Source: Paraphysoderma sedebokerense (Eukaryota; Blastocladiomycota; Physodermatomycetes; Physodermatales; Physodermataceae). Taken from it: a stretch of 64,000 nt of DNA. Position 1 is the first letter of the stretch, and the number at the start of each line of letters is the position of its first letter. Shown piece by piece: positions 50,065 to 61,800 of the stretch. Under the pieces are notes generated by a model, which worked only from the letters and a program-made list of their open reading frames with translations, was not told where the DNA came from and did not search any database. The stretch covers positions 620,001 to 684,000 of the forward strand of contig JAHLJZ010000003.1 in assembly GCA_025602915.1 (NCBI GenBank), in the 5' to 3' direction. The translations under genes and the position numbers were made by a program.

Positions 50065-52073
50065 ATGGCATATAAACACAAAAAGGGTATCATCAAGTCT
50101 TCTTCCCGCATTCAATTGAATCGCGCACCCTTGTAAGACTCACTCTCGCTTTTTCCTCCCATCTCCAACAACAGACTTTGTGGTATCTCCTCCGAAACCA
50201 AATCTCACACGCACAAGAACCGGTCTAGTGCCCACTGAATTCTCAGGGTCGAGAGCTCCCTCGGGGTTCGATGCGCTGGAGGAGAGTGATAAAAAGTTGA
50301 TTTTGAATTACAAGAGATTGATCGAAGAGAAGAAAAAGAGTATTCAAAGGATAAAGACTGTATGTTATTCTTCCTCCTTTTGCTGTTGCTTATATGTATA
50401 TGTGTATAGCATTCTTTTGCGATTGCCACATTTCACTTCAGTTCAGATCCAATTGCCCAGGTCGATGGACTAACTCTTGCACCCAAAATTCCTTCTATTT
50501 TGACACTCGTATGTGACTAAAGTCAAAACCAAACTTACCAATTGCCAAATACCGCTCCTCTGAATCTCATTCAGCAATACCACGCCAGAAAAAACCGCCA
50601 TCATCTCAATCTGTATCAATTGCCAAGAACAAGAACCCTCCAGATCCTAATCACATTCAGAGTATCTTACAACAAGTCGCCCAATCAATATTATCCGAGC
50701 GTTCACCAAAGAAAAAGAAGTCGTCTCAGCAGTCAAAAGAAAAGAATAAAATTAGAGTCGACAATTCTCCAAAGTCCACCAAAAAATTCACCCCACTCCT
50801 AGACGCGCATAGCCATCGCGAGAACGATATTCTGATTTTTCCACCCCAGAACGCCGATACCCTGTTTACGACCGATGCAGCTACCGCAACGGACAATATT
50901 GAATATGAAAATACAAAATCTGAAGTAAAGGTTTTATCTGATTTATTAGAAAACAAGCTGACACCGTTGTTACAACGAACTAGTCAGACAGTTACTAAAT
51001 TATCCAAGTCATTGAATAATACGAATGAAGCACAAGGAATTCGATGGTCAATTGGAAAAGAGAATAATAGAACGCAAGATCACACTGTAGAAAGGGCAAC
51101 CAAAAAAGAACAAGGCGAATGGAACAGAGTTGAGCAGCTGGATCAACCGTCCGAATGGCATAGAACGGAAGAACAACCGGAGCCCAGGCCAACAGTACCA
51201 AGGAGGTCAAAGTTATCCGTCAACCAAGTATTGGAAATTGCGAATGAAAAGGCCTTGTGCGGTAGCTGTCAATCTTCCCATTCGTCTCGGCCCTTCCATA
51301 ATCGGAGCAATGGCATCCAACAAAGTCCCACAAAATCTACCCAAACACAAACTACCCCTTACAATCATACCGAACCTTACACAGAATCGGAATTCGAAAC
51401 AGGCGTCAACACATTTCTAAACCCTCTTCATTCCTCCTCGATCCACCCTCCCACTTCAAACATAACTCATTCATCATTTCCACTCTCACGTTCAACCCGA
51501 CTCTCTCATCACCACGACCCTACCGGCCCAGCCACAATCACCATCTATAATTCTCCCTCAGATAATGCTTTATCAAATCCTCCAAAATCTCTCGATACAG
51601 GCAACATCATTATTTTATCTTCATCGCATACTCTTCCCCACTCCTCGCAAAAAGATAACCCAACCGAAACGACGAAACAAAATGAAAAATCGGAACCATT
51701 GTGCCTTTCTTTACCTAATTCTCTTGTCTCAGATATTAAATCAACAGTCAACCAAAACAAATTATTTCAATCGACCATCTTGGTATCCGAGTATCCCTTT
51801 TTACATCACGTTTTAGAAAACGGTCGCGTTGCTTCCTCCCACGAAAACGAGAATAAGAGTTCACCCCACGCTGGTATCGGTTACAACAAAGATACAGAAG
51901 GGAAAGGTAAAAAGAGGTGGAATGTCGACGACGAGTTAGCTTTGATTTATAATGCTGTGGATCAAATAGTAGACGAGATCGTCAATGAAATTGTGGATGA
52001 AGTATCCGGGGAAATGGAACAATTGTTGGATGAATTTGTAGACGAGATCATAAGGACGGAAATAGAAGGGTAG
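50065..52073 (+). CDS. Coiled-coil protein, possibly moonraker/KIAA0753-like
   Basis: Exon 1 is 50065-50086 and exon 2 is 50175-50359. The main exon runs to 52073 and may begin at 50523, giving 585 residues; splicing between 50360 and 50560 is not settled, as another small exon is possible. The head reads MAYKHKKDFVVSPPKPNL, then a charged helix (LILNYKRLIEEKKKSIQ). Three short segments, in the same order, resemble human KIAA0753/moonraker: IQSILQQVAQSILSERSPKK, LLENKLTPLLQRTSQTV and the acidic end NEIVDEVSGEMEQLLDEFVD. The rest is Ser/Thr/Pro/Asn-rich. Moonraker works at centriolar satellites in ciliated cells. The match is short and judged by eye, so the family call is tentative. Confidence 0.6.
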
Positions 52074-52250
52074 AATAAGGTTTGCTTTCAGGGTTAAGTT
52101 GTTGCCGGACTGTATGACGGGTTGTAGTGTGGTCTTTGTTAAGAAGGCGTTATTGATTAGACTGTGCTACTAGTTTTGTTTCATCGAATGCATAATTTCA
52201 GAAGTATATTTGGATAACATTGAAATTTGGATTCCACTAGAAGTTTATGT
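52074..52250. other. Intergenic, 3' flank of the coiled-coil gene
   Basis: Short non-coding stretch between convergent transcripts. Confidence 0.4.
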
Positions 52251-52496
52251 TCATAGTAAAGAAGTGTATATTACAAATTGAAATTTTCTGTTTTCTACAA
52301 TGATATAAGCCTTCCATGTCAAATAGCCATTCGTTGTTTGACCACAACGTTGCAGTCCTTGAACTGTTAAAGTAGTATCAGAATCATTCTTTCCTTCATC
52401 ATAGCCCAACTTGGCGATTTCGAATTTTAGAATAGTCTCCAAATCTGCCGACATGATCACACCATCAATACCAAATTCATGACCCCCGGAGAACAA
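52251..52496 (-). CDS. Unassigned 81-codon open frame next to SF3B6
   Basis: The frame has natural-looking composition (GVIMSADLETILKFEIAKLG, QRCGQTTNGYLTWKAYIIVE) and is open upstream as far as a TACTTAG acceptor-like site at about 52500, 30 bases past the SF3B6 stop. It may be a small gene, an alternative 3' exon of the SF3B6 transcript or a leftover. No family is recognised. Confidence 0.25.
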   Translation of the reverse strand: MFSGGHEFGIDGVIMSADLETILKFEIAKLGYDEGKNDSDTTLTVQGLQRCGQTTNGYLTWKAYIIVENRKFQFVIYTSLL

Positions 52497-52527
52497 CTAA
52501 GTAATGACTACACCCAAAACAATCACA

Positions 52528-53525
52528 TTACTCCACGCCAAACCGTTTCTTTAATTCTTTCAACTCTTCTTCTTTTTTCGCCACGTTCATTTTTTTGGTC
52601 ATCTTGTTGGGTTGGTAATACAGTACTATTAAATATCGACCCATAAGATTAAACCCGGATAAATGTTCGCATGCTGTTTTAGCGTCGAAAATATCCTGGT
52701 AAAGAGAATTGAGTTAGTGAGTGTTATCGAAAGGAAGACGGAACAGGGGTAAAATGGGTTGGGATGAGAAAGAAAAAGGTAGGGTACCTCGTAGACTACG
52801 AATGCTGTTCCTCTTGTATCTGCTGCGTTTCCTCTGTTGTATGTCATCGTTTCCGTTTTAAAGAACAACGTAAGAATGAATCCCAATCCATATAAACAAC
52901 GATCAAGAATATTTCAAGAATCCACAAAGATCCAAACATCAGAGAATGAAAAGTCAAAAACAAGGTGATAAGTAACAATTCAAAGTATTTTAGAACAAAA
53001 TAAATAAATGAATAAACGTACAATCGGATTTGCCTTATAGCGCCATACTTTCCAAATAAATCGTACATCTCTTCTGACGTTATTTTAAACGGTAAATTCC
53101 TGTACAACCCAAATAACACATCACATTTCCAAAACCAAAACCAAAAATCACAACAAAATCAGTCAATTAATTCATTACCCTAATTACAATCTATACACTC
53201 TACAAGGTACCGCCAAAACCCATAATTTCAACAATCCCTGTCCCTCCGACTTCTTCGACAAAACTAACGAACCCAGAAAGCCAAAATGAAAGTATCTATT
53301 AAAATTAAACATACCTAACGAATAACACTCTATTCACTTCTGGCGCTAACCGTACCTGAAATAGCGAACGGTTCAATCAAATCCAGCAGGTTAACAAACT
53401 GTCTTGCACCATTTGATTCGGATCCAGTCATCACCCGGAGAATAAGAAATTCATGTGATATCAAGCTTAAAAGAAATTATAAGAATAAAGGAACATACAT
53501 TTTTACTTTTCATTTGCATCGCCAT
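52528..53525 (-). CDS. SF3B6: SF3B6 (SF3b14a/p14), U2 snRNP branch-site RRM protein
   Basis: SF3B6 sits next to the branch-point adenosine in the SF3b complex. The model has five exons: 53525-53499, 53355-53315, 53099-53022, 52833-52788 and 52695-52528. It gives 119 residues, close to the usual 125. The RRM is evident: [56 protein letters not shown] and [20 protein letters not shown]. It ends [16 protein letters not shown]. The first two exons are very small (27 and 41 nt). Confidence 0.95.
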
Positions 53526-54207
53526 TTTGGTTGTATCTGCTGTGTTGATAACTTTATTGTGGATCTGAAGGATCAATGTCTGGCCTTGGTTCCTTGAATG
53601 TGGCGGTCACGTGATTGAGGATTTCAAAAAGGATAGTCTCTCGAGAAATTATAATTTATCATGAGTAACCAAACATGGAAAGCGGGATATGAGGAGCAAT
53701 GATTAGACTTTATGAATTGAACATACAACTCGATCCAAGAAGCTATTCACATGCAACTTCTATTAAACAAACTTTTCTCTGTAACTTTACATTGCATTCT
53801 CATTCGCATAATATTTTTCCTATCGATATGCGAAGTCTGCATATTAAATTCTATACGCAAAAGACAAAAGTATAACAAAGAATATACAATGGAAACAGAC
53901 GGAGAAAAGAGAAAAAGGGTGACGAGGGTATATACAGAAAAGAGTAATCTAAAGTACTTTCTCTTTTAGACATTTACAACATATGTGCTGTGCTTCATCT
54001 TTTGCTAAACCGCACAGTTTGAAGCGAAGTTATTAAATGATAAAGAAAGACAGGGAAATGGTCGGAAACAAGACGCGACTAAACTCGATACCCAAAAACC
54101 GCTAATAGCGGATCACGGATCACTTTCAATACTCCCAACCCGGGGAAGAAGTAAGAACGTTATAAAGACTCTGTCACTCGATACTAAAACCATCTTTTTG
54201 AATGGTT
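53526..54207. other. Intergenic between GID4 and SF3B6
   Basis: About 680 bases with no supported gene. A plus frame at 53751..53969 has no family traits. The region should contain the SF3B6 promoter and the GID4 3' UTR. Confidence 0.4.
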
Positions 54208-55941
54208 TTATGCGAATTCAAATTCAGAGAACCCGAATCCATGAGATCCATTCATGACTGGTCTCAATAATACTTTTTGGTAGGGCTTTGAATTTTTGTC
54301 ATAGTAAAAACCTATGAAAGATTCCGTAGAGAGAATTTTCCCCAAAAACCAAAAAAATTAGTCAAAGAATTAAGGAGAGAGGAGCTTTATAATCTTAATT
54401 CGCTATACGGACCTTCAATTGTACCATCACTTTTCTTCAACGAAATATAGTAAAATCCTGCAATCGTCAAAGAATTCGGCTGTGGCGCTTGAACAAAGAA
54501 TTTTTCTAGAGGAGATACAGTCGAGAAAGTGCAACCATGAAGTTAGTCTTTATTCGTCTGTGAATAGACGAAGGAATTGAACTGTACCTTTCCACCGCAT
54601 GAAAATGTAGTCATCAAAAATGGTTCGATCTTTGTCAATGCCGCCATGACTAGTCGCCAATACATCATCATTTAGCCAATCAGTTAGGAAATCATCCACA
54701 TTTCTTCCACGACCTATCTGTTCGAATGATGGGCCAGCCATTTCGCTATCACTGTCGTCTTTTTCCGACTCTTCTGTACTTTGCGGAGACCGAAAAACTT
54801 CAAACCGTCGCCAATGTTCCCTATCTACCTTTACGCTTGTGTCCCATTTCTCTGTTTCCCATCCTACTCTATCGAAATCTAATATTTCTCCTTCGAAAAA
54901 GGTAGTTACTTTTTCCTCCGAATTCGGAACATTAATGGCTTCCATTGTGCCGCAACAAGTAAGGGCGGAGAGAGAAATATCGTGAATAGCTATTTTAATA
55001 TGCCACTCCTCAGACTTTTGAGCAAAATGTGAACCTACAGGGAAAGGGGATTGGATATTTTGCGAACCGGTGAAAAGCGTGCCCGGACGGAAGAATGAAG
55101 AGGTAAGGTGAGATTGCGATAAAGCTTTGGATGGAGTTGGTAGATTGATACTGTGAAGATGGGAACGTGGTGATGATGTTGAGCAGGCGACAGACGGCTC
55201 GGACAGATTGGAGCTAGGCGACGATGACATAAACGGAGGAGAATGCGGGGGGCGATTGAGCGAAATCCATTCGGCTAAAGGCATAGTTTCAAAGTGGGAT
55301 GAGCCTGAAGACAATCGACTATTTCGACGAGGATGGCGTCGTCCTCCCGTAAAATCGGTCGAACTAGAGGACAGTACTGAATCGGAGCTTGAGTCGGTCG
55401 TGTTTCGCCTCGTATGGCCACTAAAATTCCCATATCTCGCGGACCCCGGCCGATGACTCCTTCCATTAGAATCATTAACACTACGACGACTTGTGACACT
55501 ATACCTCCTTCGATCACTGCTAACAGCATCAGATCCATTGCTCCTAATCACACCGGAACTGGGGGCAACATCCATATTCAAACGGTGACTTTCGCTCTGC
55601 ATATCAATCGGGGAATTCAAAAGGTCCATTTCGACCTCCCTCTCTAGTGTATCGCTTAACTCATCATCTCCGTTCTCATCCGAAGCAGATACGTACTGAT
55701 TATAACGTCTAAACTGAATTTCCCTGAGGTATAATCCTAACGCATTCAATTCCGGCGGCTCGGCCGCTCCGGAAGCTTCGGCAGCTATTCCTCCGGCAGT
55801 CATTGAACGGATAGATGAGTGTCGCCGACGCGGCTGGCTATTACCGACAGCCGAAGTTGGGTTTTGAGAAGAAGATTGGGTAGATAAATTTGAAAGAGGG
55901 TCTGCCACAATCGTGAGGTTGGTTGTGAAAGGTGCAGACAT
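54208..55941 (-). CDS. GID4: GID4/Vid24 substrate receptor of the GID/CTLH ubiquitin ligase
   Basis: Gid4 recognises Pro/N-degrons and feeds substrates such as gluconeogenic enzymes to the GID E3. The model has three exons and 516 residues: 55941-54588, 54505-54413 and 54311-54208. The beta-barrel domain starts near residue 280 (FFRPGTLFTGSQ) and continues with WHIKIAIHDISLSALTCCGT, TTFFEGEILDF, WDTSVKVDREHWRRFEVF, DDYIFMRWKEKFFVQAP, LTIAGFYYISLKKSDGTIEG and FYYDKNSKPYQKVLL. Yeast and human Gid4 are about 300-360 residues. This one has a long Ser/Arg-rich N-terminal half and an acidic insert of about 60 residues between WRRFEVF and the IFMRWK strand. The start is the first ATG after in-frame stops. 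Confidence 0.92.
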
Positions 55942-57138
55942 TCTTTCGTGTCAGTGTGTGAAACGTATACAATACAGAGGTTAAACTGTCGATGGGTATA
56001 TGATATTTCGCACTGTCGAATAGCTTTGGACAAATCTGAAAACGACAGAGTAGACACTGATACTGACACTGCGGATGATTTAAAAGACCAATGATTTAAT
56101 ATGAACTAATGGAAGGGATTCGATTGAGATTCCGGAGGATTCAGCTCTTAATCCAATCGAATGGAACGCACACAACAAATCTGGCTGCAGACGATAAGAG
56201 TATCGTTCACTATCACAATACTACGACGATGATGCTGCGAGATCCGACGATATATATTGCGGGGGATGCCGTTTCTGTTGATATTAAACTTTAAGACGAC
56301 TGAACCATCATCGGTCACCGCTAGGCTGCCACGGCGTCCGAATCGCCACGTCCGCCGTGGTCTTGCACAATATACTATATTAATATAATAATGATACACT
56401 TGTAGCTCTGTATCAGTCACAACGATCTCCTGGCAGTATAGCAGGGTGGTCTGGACAAAGTTGTTACCTCAGTGTGATAGCTTTTGCGCAGATCCGTAGG
56501 TTAGGGAATGGAGGTCCACAGACACAGAATTTTTACCCTTCACAGACCACAGTTCTTAACAAATCTGCAAATCCTATGCCTCTTGACTGTGAAAGCGGTT
56601 TATATCGGCCACACACTGTCTTGTGTGCATCTTCTGGCTGATATTAACATTCTCAGTAGCTCAATGTTATCATGATGAAAGATACACTGGAATGCTGGTT
56701 TTGGCTATATTCATTCTCCTGTCCACACACCTCGTCCTTCGCAGGCTAGTATTTTCCGAGCGTTGGATTTCATGTAACTCCTGAGGGTGCCTTAAATATC
56801 GCTTCTCAATGACCTTAGTCGAATCTGATACTCATCACCGGCAGCATTGTCGCATCAATCATCAACGATGGCCTGAGGATAATTCCGAGTGTTTGGAACG
56901 TGGTGGAAGAGACCGCCAACTCGAGTTCCGCACGTTGGACATCTCGGACACAATGATAATAGATTTACTCGGATCCGCTAAGCAAGCTCTGATACACTCC
57001 ACACTATCTTCAATATATCCCATGCTTGCCGCTAAAATCGTTTGACATAAATGCGGCCGTGAAGCCGCAGCTTCGAAAAAGAATTCGCTCCTCACTTGCT
57101 CTTATCCAGAACCTCCTTGTCAGTACGATTCAAGCAGG
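55942..57138. other. Divergent intergenic region with GC-rich inverted repeat
   Basis: No gene is supported in 1.2 kb. The region must hold the GID4 promoter and that of the secreted-protein gene. A GC-rich inverted repeat lies at 56329..56360 with a CGGTCACCG palindrome just before it. Confidence 0.4.
56329..56360. promoter_or_regulatory. GC-rich 8-bp inverted repeat, candidate regulator site
   Basis: CCACGGCG and CGCCGTGG flank a 16-base spacer. A nearby CGGTCACCG at about 56312 has the inverted CGG form used by fungal Zn2Cys6 factors. Both sit in otherwise AT-rich sequence between two divergent genes. A regulatory role is inference. Confidence 0.4.
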
Positions 57139-58785
57139 ATGAGGTGGTTTCTAGCTCAATTACTTTATCTCTTAGTGCTAAGCCATGGCATCTATGGGCA
57201 AAGATTTAAACCATCAAAATTATCGTCAACCAAATATATGAAGCCCCTGATCGAGAACACGCATTCCTCTAACATCACCAACACTCTTACAGTCCACTAT
57301 GTCCAGCCAGGAAACTCAAAATTTGCTCTGGCTTCGTTTACAATTCAATCCAAACTACCGACCCTCAATGTTGATTCGATACCCGAAATGTACGATCTTC
57401 ACTGCCTGGCCGAAAATGGCGACGTGTCGATTCATCTAAAGAATGTATCTATTGTCAAAGAATGGCCAAAAAAGATGTTCATAATGTTCGGATATCATTG
57501 GAACTGTGGGGAAGATGTATCTGTCCACTGGAGAATGGTGAGAAGCAGGAGTATAATTGATAAGGAGTACGGAATCGTACTGTTGAGAACGAAAAAGGTT
57601 GATTTCACCGATGTTGTTACCAAAAGCCGGCTGGAATTAGAATTCCTGGAGCGACTGGACCTCGAGAAATATCACATTCTTCGACCAATTCCTTCCTCTA
57701 GTCACTTATTCCCCCATAGTGACGAGCGGTCGTTGGAACCGGCAACTCGTTTAGACCGTCGTAGCGACTTCTCAAATGTCAACTTGAATTTCAATTACAA
57801 CGAGAAAACAAAATCCGCTGAAAATCCATTCGATCGACCTCTCGACAGAAATCTCAAATGGAATTGTTACAACTGCTACACCAAGGGTTCAGGAAAAATA
57901 ATTATCAATGCACAAGAAGTGTCGCCGGACGGAAAACGATATCGATTGGATTTTCAGTTTGAAGGTAATCTAATGGTTAACGTAGACTACAAACTTGAAG
58001 CCACCAGTTTTGGTTCATGGCAAAAGGATTTCGGTCACTTGATAACTATTCCACTGGGTCCATTCCAAGTTCCTGTAAGTAACTCTTTTCCTCTCTATCT
58101 ATGCTGAGTGTTAGCTAACTAAAGATTTCACAGGGACTTTTTAACGTCGGCCACAACTTCTACGTATCTTCTGGTGTTTCGATCGCGGTAAACGACACCG
58201 CAATTCTTCACCAAGGGTTTGAAGCGCACTTTCCAGAATTATTTATCAAAGTCTACAAACCCCATCACGAACTTAATCCCATTCCTATTATTGAATCTTC
58301 CGGAACAACACCAGAAATTGTTCCTCACGATTTTGACACACCTCGAGCATTATTGCTGACAATGGGATTCCGTTTGACACCCGGTGTCAATTTTGGTATT
58401 TCAATGGGGCCCATCAATGCAGGGATAGCATTGGATTTTGATCATTTTCTATATGCCGACATTGAAGATTCCACTGGGGACATTTGCCCCGAAGGAATGG
58501 GACAGGTATCATTCAAAAACCAAAACAGCATGGTAGTACGAGCCTTTGGCCAGGAGAAGTTCATTGCAGGCACAGAGAGGAGACTAATGTGGTGTGTATT
58601 TAGATTACATTTGTTTGCCCTGGTTCGCTGAATTTAATTTGTTCTTTGGTTCTTTTTGTGTTAGTCCCACTTGTGGTTTTTGCTTGGGCCCAGGATCAAA
58701 AAAGGGATTCCAGATGGAGTTGTCAGGATTGAAAGGCCGTCTGGAACCGCCAAAAACTCCCAATCCGCCTCCGCCACCATCGTAA
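57139..58785 (+). CDS. Secreted protein of unknown function
   Basis: The model has three exons and 504 residues: 57139-58074, 58134-58591 and 58665-58785. It starts with a signal peptide (MRWFLAQLLYLLVLSHGIYG, then Q). The body is beta-rich with several N-glycosylation sites. Signs of a two-domain fungal secreted family are FALASFTIQSKLPTLNVDSI with MYDLHCLAENGDVSIHL near the start, then CYNCYTKGSGKIIINAQEVS, and later GFRLTPGVNFGISMGPINAG. This layout recalls fungal extracellular DUF7029/DUF7223-type proteins, judged by eye. The C-terminus has CPTCGFC and ends in a poly-proline run. It is likely a wall or secreted protein with no known activity. It converges with RIC1 (73 bases between stops). 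Confidence 0.8.
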
Positions 58786-58858
58786 TAGTTTTTGACCACT
58801 TATAATCATGTAAATATATCAAATATAGAAGCAATATTAATCAATAAACTAAAACTTT

Positions 58859-61800
58859 TTATTCATCGTCGTCAAATTCCGACAACACACTAGCAGCATC
58901 ATCTTCTCTTTCAATACTTTTTTCCGCGTCGATCTGAGATTCTTCCTCTTGTAGTAAAGGCTCCACCAGCTTTACAAGTTTTTGGTATCCCGCACTAAAT
59001 CGTAGAAACATCACATCGACGAATCAGTATGATAAGTGTCAAAGGGAGTAAAGAAACTACGAACCTTGAGCCAATCAAAACATTCTTCCAATTCTCTATA
59101 AATGCCTGTCCTCGTCTTGACATCCCGTCATTACTAATCCCGTCACTATTAGACGGGGTGCTTTCGGAAGACAACTCTTCTCTGGGTTCCTCCAAAACTT
59201 GGACAATTATTTGTATATCAAAAAGCATTGAGGCCAATAGAAGCGTCCAATCATAGAAGCCAGTATTATACATCACGTCCACCAACCATCTTGATCAAAA
59301 GAATCACAATTCAGCATTCTGTATTCAAGAAATAATTCAAAATACCTCAAAAATTACCTTATCTCGTCGACTTCAGCCTTTCCAACGCCCATGGCATTTC
59401 GGTATCGACCGACATTGAAGCTTAAAGCTCTTCGTTTCGTAATGTTAGATGATTTGTTTTCAAGCGAAATTGCTTCGAGATCGAGAGAAGAATCTAATGC
59501 ACTGGATGATTCACTTGCGTGAATAGCAGAGAGTCTGCTCATTTCTTCCTCTACTAGAGTATTCGTAGCAATAGTGTAACGTCTACGAGGGGGTGATGAA
59601 GCGGCGGTAGGAACACTGGCGGTTGATAAAGTGGAGACGAATGAAGCGACGGAGGCAGAAGGGACGACTTGGGAAACTGAAACTTGTTGTGCGGTAGAAG
59701 TATCCGGAGGTTCAACATTTATGGTGGGATCGCGGGAAAGAGATGAATCTGGAGGGGATGTTGGTGCGAATGCGGAAGGAAGCACGACGTCGGCTGTAAA
59801 GGTGTTAAAAAGTGCCAACGTAAATTCAATTTAACTATGGACTTACTAGGATAAGGCCAAACAAATTGTTGATGCAACGATGCAAAAGCTTCCGACCAGT
59901 CATCCACTCCGGTACTTCTTGTCCTACAACGCGCATTGATTTCAATACCAATTTGAGTGAACTTCAGTAGTTTTTGAGACCAACCTTTCTCTTCGTAGCC
60001 ATTTTGTCAAAGGAAAATCCAAGACACGAGATAATTTGCCGAGGGCTCTTATTCTACCTTTTTGTAGGAGTTTCCGTGCATGCCTTGATACCATGATCTC
60101 CAAGTACATCTATGAAAATGAACAGCGTCAGTTTACTAGTGACTAATTAAAGACGAGGTAAGTCATACATATGGCTCTTGCGTCTCCATCGTTGAAATGG
60201 AGGCGGAAGATTGACTCGCTTCTGAATTGATATAGGGCGTAAAGTTCTGAATGGATGGCATTCTGTCCCATAATGAATTTGAATTATTACTGATTGAACT
60301 CAGAAAACGAACTAATTCGCGTAAGAGCTAAAATAAATCATGGAATTAGAACAGTTCTGATTCTCCATAAATAAATTCTAGACGCACCTCAAAATCCTCC
60401 ACTTCTAAAACTTTTTCGAGGAGGCGCACAGAATCCTAGTTCAAAGGCAAGACTAACATGAGCGTTGCGAAATGCAGGTTCATATTTCACAAGATGATGT
60501 CAAACCTTCCCGCTTACAGTGGACGATTCCATATTGTGAATGATCACAAGATAACTAGTCGCTGTTCTCAAACGTCCCAGATTTAAGCAACGCTTTACGG
60601 AAAATTCAGAATTCAGTGTGCGGAATTTATCAAATGAACGAGAAGTATTAAATTCAAACCTCGAACAAGTCTTGCGGGGACCCCACAATCGAAAAAAGGT
60701 AGTCCCATAATGAAATTTCAGTTTTTCGAGTACATTGAACAATGACATCAAGGAAATTGGGAAAATGCTCCAAAAATTTGATGACTTGAGGAAGTACAGC
60801 TTCTATTATTTGGCATCAGAGAAGAGAAAACTTTAACGACGTCCAATAAGAGTTTGCAAGTAGCAAGAAGCATACCAGATCCGAAGCCAACCAGAGTCTC
60901 CGCTTCTTCCTCCCAAACACGATGTAGTAACATTTCCAATGAATGAGCGAAATAATGTAATGATTCATATTGCGTGGCAAATTCAACAGCTTCATCGTAG
61001 AGCCTTCTCCTAAGGAGATTCTCGTAAATATGGCTCAAAAACAAATGCGTCTGAGAGAGAAATCTATGGGATCAGTCCCAGCTTCAGATCAATCGATAGA
61101 CAGACGCATACCTTAGTAGTCATGGAGAACGTGACACATTCTAAGCTCTGCTTGACAGAAAGCCATAGCTCCACGCCAGAAATGATGCCTTTCGTTAAGG
61201 ACGTTGCTGTAATTAAATTTGATGATTACAATCGACACATATTCATTTCGATCAAACGAAACCATGTTTGCAACAAATTATACACATACTTAAAGGGTAA
61301 AAGTCAAGGGGAAATTTCACCGCGTCAATTGCGTATGTGAGATTCTCCAACGGCAGATGGTATCGCCATTCTGACGATTTGAAGTTAGAGTCTCCGGGTA
61401 GAAAGACATTTGCAAAAATCTATGTTGCCAAAAAGTCCAATCCAAATGAGTATGATAGGAGGCGCATCATCTAACAGTAGAGGTCAAAAGCATTCACACA
61501 AACCATGCAATATTTTTCAGTGAATGCCCAGATCGAATTCTTTAGGTTGCCTACAGGGTTGATAGAAAGCCAGAAGAATTCGACGCGTTCGGCTAAGGAC
61601 ATTAGGTACGAGTTGCTTTTTTGCTCTATCGATGGCTGGTTTCGTTCACCGCTGCTCGAAATATCCAAAAGCAATAATCTTCCTTCCATAAGAATCATGA
61701 TTGGCCTATTATCTATGCAGGCAAACTCATTCGATGTTTTACCTAATTTGAGACTATTAGCTGATGAAACTCATCCCTGTAGAGGAGAGGAAATTACCAG

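Noticed and set aside
26275-53525. SF3A1 and SF3B6 as a splicing-factor gene cluster
   Set aside because: They are over 23 kb apart with many unrelated genes between them, so shared location is most simply chance.
53751-53969. Plus-strand 72-codon frame
   Set aside because: AT-rich, no domain, and upstream of a minus-strand gene where promoter sequence is expected.
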